Origin: an uncultured bacterium
GTDB taxonomy: Bacteria > Bacteroidota > Bacteroidia > Bacteroidales > JACABE01
Reading direction: 5' to 3'
Assembly (NCBI GenBank): GCA_903911455.1
Contig: CAIWDQ010000135.1
Span: 1 to 9,475, forward strand
DNA: 9,475 nt
Numbering within the stretch: position 1 is the stretch's first letter; each line of letters opens with the position of its first letter. The translations under genes were made by a program, and so were the position numbers. Below are positions 3,642 through 9,475 of this stretch, one piece after another. Under the pieces are notes generated by a model. It was not told the DNA's origin. It made no database searches and was given only the letters and a program-made list of their open reading frames with translations.

Positions 3642-6281
3642 ATGCTGATTAATCCTAAATATAACACTGCTGAATCTGAAGCCCATTGGTATAAATACTG
3701 GCTTGATAAGGGCTATTTTCGCTCTATTCCCGACCAAAGGGAGCCTTATACTATTGTAATTCCGCCACCTAACGTTACCGGCGTGCTTCACATGGGGCAT
3801 ATGCTAAATAACACGATACAAGACGTAATTATTCGCCGTGCACGCATGCAAGGTTACAACGCTTGCTGGGTTCCCGGCACCGATCACGCCTCTATTGCCA
3901 CCGAAGCTAAAGTTGTTAATAAGCTTAAGGAAGAGGGTATTGACAAAGCTTCCATTACTCGCGAAGAGTTTTTGACCCATGCCTGGGAATGGAAAGAAAA
4001 ACATGGTGGAATCATACTTGAACAATTGAAAAAGCTGGGTGCTTCCTGCGATTGGGAGCGTACCAAGTTTACAATGGACCCTGATATGTACGAATCGGTG
4101 ATTGATGTTTTTATTGATTTGTATAACAAAGGCCTTATTTACCGTGGTGTACGTATGGTTAACTGGGATCCGAAAGCATTGACAGCTTTGAGTGACGAAG
4201 AAGTAATTTATAAAGAAGTTAATTCAAAACTATATTATCTTAAGTACTTTATCGAAGGTACTGATGGAGAATTTATAACAATAGCTACTACTCGTCCCGA
4301 AACTATTTTGGGTGACACAGCAGTTTGCGCCCATCCTGAAGACGAACGTTTTGCTCATCTTAAAGGTAAGCGGGTTATCGTACCTTTAATCAATCGTTCT
4401 GTTCCTTTTATTTTTGATGAATACGTTGATATGGAGTTTGGTACAGGTTGTTTAAAGATTACTCCTGCTCATGATATAAATGACTATAACATTGGCTTAA
4501 AACATAAGTTAGATACCATTGATATTTTTAATGATAATGGTACTCTTAGCGAGAAAGCTCAGCTTTATATTGGTGAAGATAGGTTTATTGTAAGAAAAAA
4601 GATAAGTAAAGAGCTTGAAGAAAAAGGACATCTTGCCAAAATAGAAGATTATGCCAACAAAGTAGGCTGTTCCGAACGTACTGATGAGGTTATTGAACCA
4701 AAACTTTCGGTACAATGGTTTATGAACATGACTGAAATGGCAAAACCTGCCTTAGAAGTTGTTATGGACGACACAATTAAGTTTCATCCTCCAAAATTTA
4801 AGAACACTTATCGCCATTGGATGGAGAATGTTAAGGATTGGTGCATCTCTCGCCAGCTTTGGTGGGGACAACGTATTCCTGCTTACTACCTTCCTAACAA
4901 AGAGATTATAGTAGCCAAAAGTATGGAAGAAGCATTAGCAACAGCTAATCAAAAATTCCCTGCCGAAGGCTATACTATTGCAGATATTACTCAAGATGAC
5001 GACGTTTTAGATACATGGTTTTCATCTTGGTTGTGGCCAATATCAGTTTTTGATGGCATACGTCATCCTGATAACGCCGATATTAAGTATTACTACCCAA
5101 CTAACGACCTTATTACAGCTCCTGAAATACTTTTCTTCTGGGTTGCCCGAATGATTATGGCAGGACTTGATTATCGCAAAGATATTCCTTTTAAAAATGT
5201 TTACCTTACGGGAATAGTTCGTGATAAATTGGGTCGTAAGATGTCTAAATCATTAGGAAACTCCCCTGATCCTATTCTTCTTATGGAGAAATACGGAGCT
5301 GATGGTGTAAGAGTTGGAATGCTTCTGACATCACCCGCAGGTAACGATCTTCCTTTTGACGAATCTTTGTGCGAACAGGGACGTAACTTTACTAATAAGA
5401 TATGGAATGCTTTAAGATTGATGACTGGCTGGGAAATTGATGAAACAATACCTCAACCACAGTATGCTAAAGTAGCTATAGATTGGTTTAACGCTAAGTT
5501 TGACGAAACTTTTATTCAGATAGAAGATCATTATGAGAAGTATCGCCTGAGTGATGCACTAATGACGACCTATAAATTGATATGGGACGACTTTTGTTCG
5601 TGGTATTTAGAGATGATTAAGCCTGCATATCAACATCCTATTGATAAAGCTACTTATGAATCTACAATTGCTTTGATGGAAAAGCTAATGAAGGTGCTTC
5701 ATCCGTTTATGCCTTTCGTAACCGAAGAAATTTGGCATCTTTTAACTGAAAGAACTGAAGATGACAACATCATTATTGCAGCAATGCCTAAAATTACTGA
5801 ACCTGACAAAGACATTTTATCTAATTTTGACTTTGCTTTAGAGATAATTCAGTCAATTCGTTCGGTTCGTAAAGAAAAAAATATACTTAATAAGGAAAGT
5901 CTTACGTTATTTATCAAAAATAATGAAGTAACATTAGATAAACGTTTTGATACTATCATTAAAAAGCTATGTAATATTGATAATTTAGAGTATGTTAACG
6001 AAAAACAAAACGATATGCATACTTTTATGGTTCGTACTACAGAACTTTTCGTACCTTTGACCCAAAATATTAACGTTGAAGAAGAGGTAGCAAAGCTTAC
6101 TACCGAACTGGAGTATTATAAAGGTTTTCGTGACAACGTTATGAAGAAATTATCTAACGAACGTTTTGTAAATTCTGCCCCTGCTCAGGTAGTTGAACTA
6201 GAAAGAAAGAAACAATCGGACGCAGAGCAAAAGATTGAAGTTATTGAGGAACAATTAAAGAAATTTAAATCAAATTTATAA
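3642..6281 (+). CDS. valS: Valyl-tRNA synthetase
   Basis: A class Ia aminoacyl-tRNA synthetase that activates valine with ATP and charges tRNA-Val in the cytoplasm, with hydrolytic editing of threonine. From the ATG at 3642 it is 879 residues, the usual size for the shorter bacterial ValS type. Seen: the HIGH signature as HMGH (residues 50-53) in PPNVTGVLHMGHMLNN; the CP1 editing domain with TTRPET (216-221) and TGCLKITPAHD ending at D278; the tRNA/valine-site block DWCISRQLWWGQRIPAYY; DVLDTWFSSWLWP; and KMSKS (533-537). An anticodon-binding helical domain follows, and the C-terminus is a heptad-rich coiled coil from about VEEEVAKLTTELEYYK, the tRNA-binding arm of ValS. The frame is open to a TTG at 3612, but that codon sits inside the -7 box and the ten extra residues are not ValS-like, so the ATG is chosen. 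It is the first gene of a two-gene operon. Confidence 0.98.
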   Translation: MLINPKYNTAESEAHWYKYWLDKGYFRSIPDQREPYTIVIPPPNVTGVLHMGHMLNNTIQDVIIRRARMQGYNACWVPGTDHASIATEAKVVNKLKEEGIDKASITREEFLTHAWEWKEKHGGIILEQLKKLGASCDWERTKFTMDPDMYESVIDVFIDLYNKGLIYRGVRMVNWDPKALTALSDEEVIYKEVNSKLYYLKYFIEGTDGEFITIATTRPETILGDTAVCAHPEDERFAHLKGKRVIVPLINRSVPFIFDEYVDMEFGTGCLKITPAHDINDYNIGLKHKLDTIDIFNDNGTLSEKAQLYIGEDRFIVRKKISKELEEKGHLAKIEDYANKVGCSERTDEVIEPKLSVQWFMNMTEMAKPALEVVMDDTIKFHPPKFKNTYRHWMENVKDWCISRQLWWGQRIPAYYLPNKEIIVAKSMEEALATANQKFPAEGYTIADITQDDDVLDTWFSSWLWPISVFDGIRHPDNADIKYYYPTNDLITAPEILFFWVARMIMAGLDYRKDIPFKNVYLTGIVRDKLGRKMSKSLGNSPDPILLMEKYGADGVRVGMLLTSPAGNDLPFDESLCEQGRNFTNKIWNALRLMTGWEIDETIPQPQYAKVAIDWFNAKFDETFIQIEDHYEKYRLSDALMTTYKLIWDDFCSWYLEMIKPAYQHPIDKATYESTIALMEKLMKVLHPFMPFVTEEIWHLLTERTEDDNIIIAAMPKITEPDKDILSNFDFALEIIQSIRSVRKEKNILNKESLTLFIKNNEVTLDKRFDTIIKKLCNIDNLEYVNEKQNDMHTFMVRTTELFVPLTQNINVEEEVAKLTTELEYYKGFRDNVMKKLSNERFVNSAPAQVVELERKKQSDAEQKIEVIEEQLKKFKSNL

Positions 6282-6287
6282 ACAGAT

Positions 6288-9200
6288 ATGAAAAACTATC
6301 AAAAGCTAAATAACATTGTTGGATGGGGAACATTTATTCTTGCATCCTTAGTATATTTACTTACCGCCGAACCTACAGCAAGTTGGTGGGATTGCGGCGA
6401 ATATATTGCAACATCTACTAAGATGATGGTAGGTCATCCTCCGGGAGCACCAACTTTCCAGTTAATTGCCAGATTATTCTCATTGCTTGCCGGTAAAGAT
6501 GTTACACATTGGGCAGTCATGGTTAATAGTATGTCGGCTATATGCAGTGGTTTTACTATATTATTTTTATTTTGGTCAATTACTTTATTAGCTAGAAAAA
6601 TAGTTCTTGCAGATGGTGAAATGACATCAAATAAAATGATACTTGTATTAGCAAGTGGTTTCGTTGGAGCAATGGCTTATACTTTTTCTGATTCATTTTG
6701 GTTCTCAGCAGTTGAAGGTGAAGTATATGCTATGTCATCTTTCTTTACTGCACTCGTAGTTTGGGTAGTATTGAAATGGGAAAGTGTAGCTGACGAAAAG
6801 CATTCTTTCCGTTGGATCATTCTTTTATCACTTCTTATTGGTATTTCAATCGGTGTCCATTTATTAAACTTACTTGCTATCCCGGCTATTGTATTTGTTT
6901 ATTATTATAAGAAATTTACACCTACTATTAAAGGTTCAATTATAGCATTTTTATTATCTATAGTGATGCTTGCTGTAATTCTTTTTGGTATTATTCCACA
7001 GATTGTTAATATGGCTGGCAAAATTGAGTTAGCTTTTGTAAATGGCTTTGGAATGCCTTTTAATTCAGGAACAATATTTTATTTTGTAGTCTTAATAGCT
7101 TTAATAGTTTTTGGATTAAAATATTCAATTAAGAAAAATAATGCAGTATTAAGAGCTATTATTTTAGCATTTGTATTTATATTAATAGGTTATTCTACCT
7201 TTTTTGTACTTATTATCAGATCAAATGCAGGTACACCTATTAATGAAAACAATCCTTCTGATGCTGTTAGTTTATTATCTTATCTTAACAGAGAACAGTA
7301 TGGTGATAGTCCTTTAGTTTATGGGCAATATTTTACAGCTAAGCCTATTAATCAAAAAGAAGGCTCTATAAAATATGTAAGAGGTAAAGATAAATACGAA
7401 GCTGCTGCTAAGAGTTACGAATATGAATATGATGCTAAAGATTGCACTCCATTTCCTCGTATGTATAGTAGTGATGAGAGCCGTGCACATCCAACAATGT
7501 ATAAAGTTTGGGCAGGTATTCACGGCGAAGGGAAACCTTCCTTCGGTGACAACCTGGTTTTCTTCTGGAGATATCAGATAGGGCATATGTATTTCAGATA
7601 TTTTATGTGGAACTTTGCAGGACGTCAAAATGATATCCAGGGACATGGTTATGATCAGCAAGGTAATAAAGATATTCAGAATGGTAACTGGATTAGTGGT
7701 ATTAAATTTATTGATGCTATGCGATTAGGTAACCAAGATAAGATACCAGAATACTTAAAGAATAATCCAGCAAGGAATAAGTTCTACTTTTTACCATTAA
7801 TAATGGGACTTATTGGTTTATTTTATCATATAAAGAAAGATAGAAAAGATGCTTTTGTAGTATTCTTATTGTTCTTCTTCACAGGTTTAGCAATTGCTAT
7901 CTATCTTAATATGCCTCCTATGCAACCTCGTGAAAGGGATTATGCATTTGCCGGTTCATTTTATGCTTTTGCTTTCTGGATTGGCCTTGGTGTTATGGGT
8001 TTATACGAATTCTTTAAAAAATATAAGCTACCTGAAACAGCTAGTGTTGCTCTTGCAATAGTTTTAGCTTTATCTGCTCCTTATGTTATGGGTAAAGATG
8101 GCTGGAATGATCATGACCGTTCTAATAGATATTCATGTAGAGACGTTGCTATCAATCACCTTAATTCTTGCGCTCCAAATGCGATATTGATTACTAATGG
8201 TGATAACGATACTTTCCCATTATGGTATGCTCAGGAAGTAGAAGGTGTGCGTACTGATGTTAAAGTGTTAAATTACACGCTGGCTTCGGGAGCATGGTAT
8301 GTTCAGGAGTTGTTTAGGAAGATATATTTATGCGAACCTTTACCATTTACATTACCTTCCGAGAAATATAAACTGGGTACTAATGATTGGATCCCATTAA
8401 AAGAAACTACTTTAAATGAATTTTTGGATCTTAAGCAGGCATTTAAGTTTATCAATAGTGATAGTCCTGAATCAAAGGTAGCTACCAACGATGGCGAACA
8501 AGTTAGTTTCTTCCCTACTAATAAAGTACAGCTTACTATCGATTCAGCAGCTCTATTAAGACAAGGTATTGTTCCAAAAGATAAAGCTAATAAAATATTC
8601 CCTTCCTTACAATGGACTATTGGAAAGCAGAATCTATTAAAGAATGAGATTATGTTACTTGATATGTTAGGTACTAATGAATGGAAGCGTCCTATTTATT
8701 TTGAGAACCCAACTGCTGCTAAAAATGTTGCAGATATTGCTGATTTTTGTCCTCAGGAAGGTATTGTTTATCACTTGATGCCTTATGCTATGGATAATAG
8801 ATCACAAGGTTTCTCGGGAGTTAATATTGATGTAACTTATGATGTGTTGATGAACAAAGCTAAGTGGGGTAATTTAAATGATCCTCACGTTTATGTTGAT
8901 CCTGAAAGCATGCGTAGTGCACAACAGGGACGTAATCAATATGCACGTTTAGCTCAGGCTTTGGTTATCGAAAATAAGAAAGATTCTGCTATTAAAGTGT
9001 TGGATAAATCTCTTGAATTCTTCCCTAATAATAAAGTTCCATTTGATATGTATGTTATTTCTCACATACAATTATATTATATGGCAGGTGGTTTTAAACA
9101 AGGGAACAAAGTAGCTGAAATAATCTTAGAACATTACAAACAAGATATTGAGTACACCGAATCTCTTGAAAGAGAATTTAAGAGAAGTGGCGCTCAGGCT

Positions 9201-9314
9201 CGTGAGCAATCTTTATATGTATTTAAAAGTATTGTTCAGATTGCTCAACAATTTGGGCAGAATGATATAATGATGAAAGCTCAGAACTTACTTAAGTTGC
9301 ATCCTGAAAACTAA
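6288..9314 (+). CDS. DUF2723 multi-pass membrane protein, putative GT-C O-mannosyltransferase-like
   Basis: A 1008-residue inner-membrane protein of the DUF2723 family. The first helix (about 12-27) is followed by the hallmark EPTASWWDCGEYIATS (28-43), with the acidic pair D35 and E38 in the first outside loop as in GT-C glycosyltransferases, then VGHPPGAP (48-55). Several further hydrophobic helices run to about residue 320. Conserved blocks RERDYAFAGSFYAFAFWIGL (548-567) and ITNGDNDTFPLWY (from N637 for NGDNDTFP) are present, then a large soluble region ending in TPR-like helices (YARLAQALVIENKKDSAIKV and onward). The family includes human TMEM260, a protein O-mannosyltransferase; by analogy the bacterial members may glycosylate exported proteins using a lipid-linked sugar, which is inference. 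Length and domain order are normal for Bacteroidota members. It begins 6 bases after valS, so the two are co-transcribed, and a strong terminator follows. Confidence 0.93.
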   Translation: MKNYQKLNNIVGWGTFILASLVYLLTAEPTASWWDCGEYIATSTKMMVGHPPGAPTFQLIARLFSLLAGKDVTHWAVMVNSMSAICSGFTILFLFWSITLLARKIVLADGEMTSNKMILVLASGFVGAMAYTFSDSFWFSAVEGEVYAMSSFFTALVVWVVLKWESVADEKHSFRWIILLSLLIGISIGVHLLNLLAIPAIVFVYYYKKFTPTIKGSIIAFLLSIVMLAVILFGIIPQIVNMAGKIELAFVNGFGMPFNSGTIFYFVVLIALIVFGLKYSIKKNNAVLRAIILAFVFILIGYSTFFVLIIRSNAGTPINENNPSDAVSLLSYLNREQYGDSPLVYGQYFTAKPINQKEGSIKYVRGKDKYEAAAKSYEYEYDAKDCTPFPRMYSSDESRAHPTMYKVWAGIHGEGKPSFGDNLVFFWRYQIGHMYFRYFMWNFAGRQNDIQGHGYDQQGNKDIQNGNWISGIKFIDAMRLGNQDKIPEYLKNNPARNKFYFLPLIMGLIGLFYHIKKDRKDAFVVFLLFFFTGLAIAIYLNMPPMQPRERDYAFAGSFYAFAFWIGLGVMGLYEFFKKYKLPETASVALAIVLALSAPYVMGKDGWNDHDRSNRYSCRDVAINHLNSCAPNAILITNGDNDTFPLWYAQEVEGVRTDVKVLNYTLASGAWYVQELFRKIYLCEPLPFTLPSEKYKLGTNDWIPLKETTLNEFLDLKQAFKFINSDSPESKVATNDGEQVSFFPTNKVQLTIDSAALLRQGIVPKDKANKIFPSLQWTIGKQNLLKNEIMLLDMLGTNEWKRPIYFENPTAAKNVADIADFCPQEGIVYHLMPYAMDNRSQGFSGVNIDVTYDVLMNKAKWGNLNDPHVYVDPESMRSAQQGRNQYARLAQALVIENKKDSAIKVLDKSLEFFPNNKVPFDMYVISHIQLYYMAGGFKQGNKVAEIILEHYKQDIEYTESLEREFKRSGAQAREQSLYVFKSIVQIAQQFGQNDIMMKAQNLLKLHPEN

Positions 9315-9337
9315 TAGTAGTTTCATCTAAATAATAT

Positions 9338-9376
9338 AAAAGAGGTTGTCTTATCTAAGACAGCCTCTTTTTTTTT
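9338..9376 (+). terminator. Strong intrinsic terminator of the valS operon
   Basis: AAAGAGGTTGTCTTA (from 9339) pairs with TAAGACAGCCTCTTT across a tiny loop at 9353-9356, with one G.U pair, followed by a run of T to 9376. It starts 24 bases after the stop codon of the DUF2723 gene. Confidence 0.92.
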
Positions 9377-9442
9377 CTGCTATCTATTTTATTAATTATT
9401 TTTAGATAATAAAAAGATGTCATCGTTTACCAAAAATTAAAC

Positions 9443-9450
9443 TATCTTTG
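9443..9450 (+). promoter_or_regulatory. Promoter -7 box for a gene beyond the window
   Basis: TATCTTTG is an exact TAnnTTTG box lying after the operon terminator. The remaining 25 bases would be promoter-proximal leader of a plus-strand gene outside the window. No start codon is seen before the end. Confidence 0.55.
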
Positions 9451-9475
9451 TAAAAAAGTTTTCTGATAAAAATAA

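Noticed and set aside
7527..7540. GAAGG-GAAA-CCTTC hairpin inside the DUF2723 coding region.
   Set aside because: Short, within codons for a normal stretch (GEGKPSFGDN), and no following T-run; likely chance.
7314..7661. Minus-strand open frame inside the DUF2723 gene.
   Set aside because: Antisense shadow of a well-conserved gene, without recognisable protein features.

Overview
The window is AT-rich DNA from a member of the Bacteroidota, probably a Bacteroidales- or Marinilabiliales-like lineage; the exact group cannot be fixed from the sequence. Three things support this. Several genes are preceded by the Bacteroidota-type -7 box TAnnTTTG (plus strand at 655, 2162, 3607 and 9443; minus strand at 2061) and by A-rich leaders without a Shine-Dalgarno sequence. 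The families present (DUF4833-like lipid- or envelope-type protein, Bacteroidota-style RDD protein, DUF2723 membrane protein with 'RERDYAF' and 'NGDNDTFP' blocks) are typical of the phylum. The coding style is low-GC throughout.

Layout: 1-122 is the end of a sensor histidine kinase, followed at 207-578 by a single-domain CheY-like response regulator with its own promoter. At 690-1244 is a small exported DUF4833-like protein, convergent with a minus-strand RDD-family membrane protein (1466-2023). The gap between these two holds a decayed nested inverted repeat (1331-1444) that resembles dispersed hairpin elements and may also stop transcription from both sides.

The 784-base gap 2024-2807 is the least ordinary part. 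It contains a divergent pair of -7 boxes, a short GC-rich hairpin patch (2229-2277), a weak terminator-like hairpin (2343-2361), and a minisatellite with an exact 21-bp period (nine clear units 2462-2650, decaying until about 2776). The array runs almost up to an unrecognised 206-residue protein (2808-3428) whose C-terminus looks like a fibronectin-III strand pattern. The pairing of array and orphan protein is the best candidate here for something undescribed.

Two terminators in tandem (3464-3490 and a 25-pair hairpin 3501-3553) close that region. A promoter at 3607 then starts a housekeeping operon: valS (3642-6281, start corrected downstream to the ATG) and, 6 bases later, a 1008-residue DUF2723 membrane protein (6288-9314) related to GT-C protein O-mannosyltransferases. 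A strong terminator (9338-9376) ends the operon, and a further promoter at 9443 serves a gene beyond the window.
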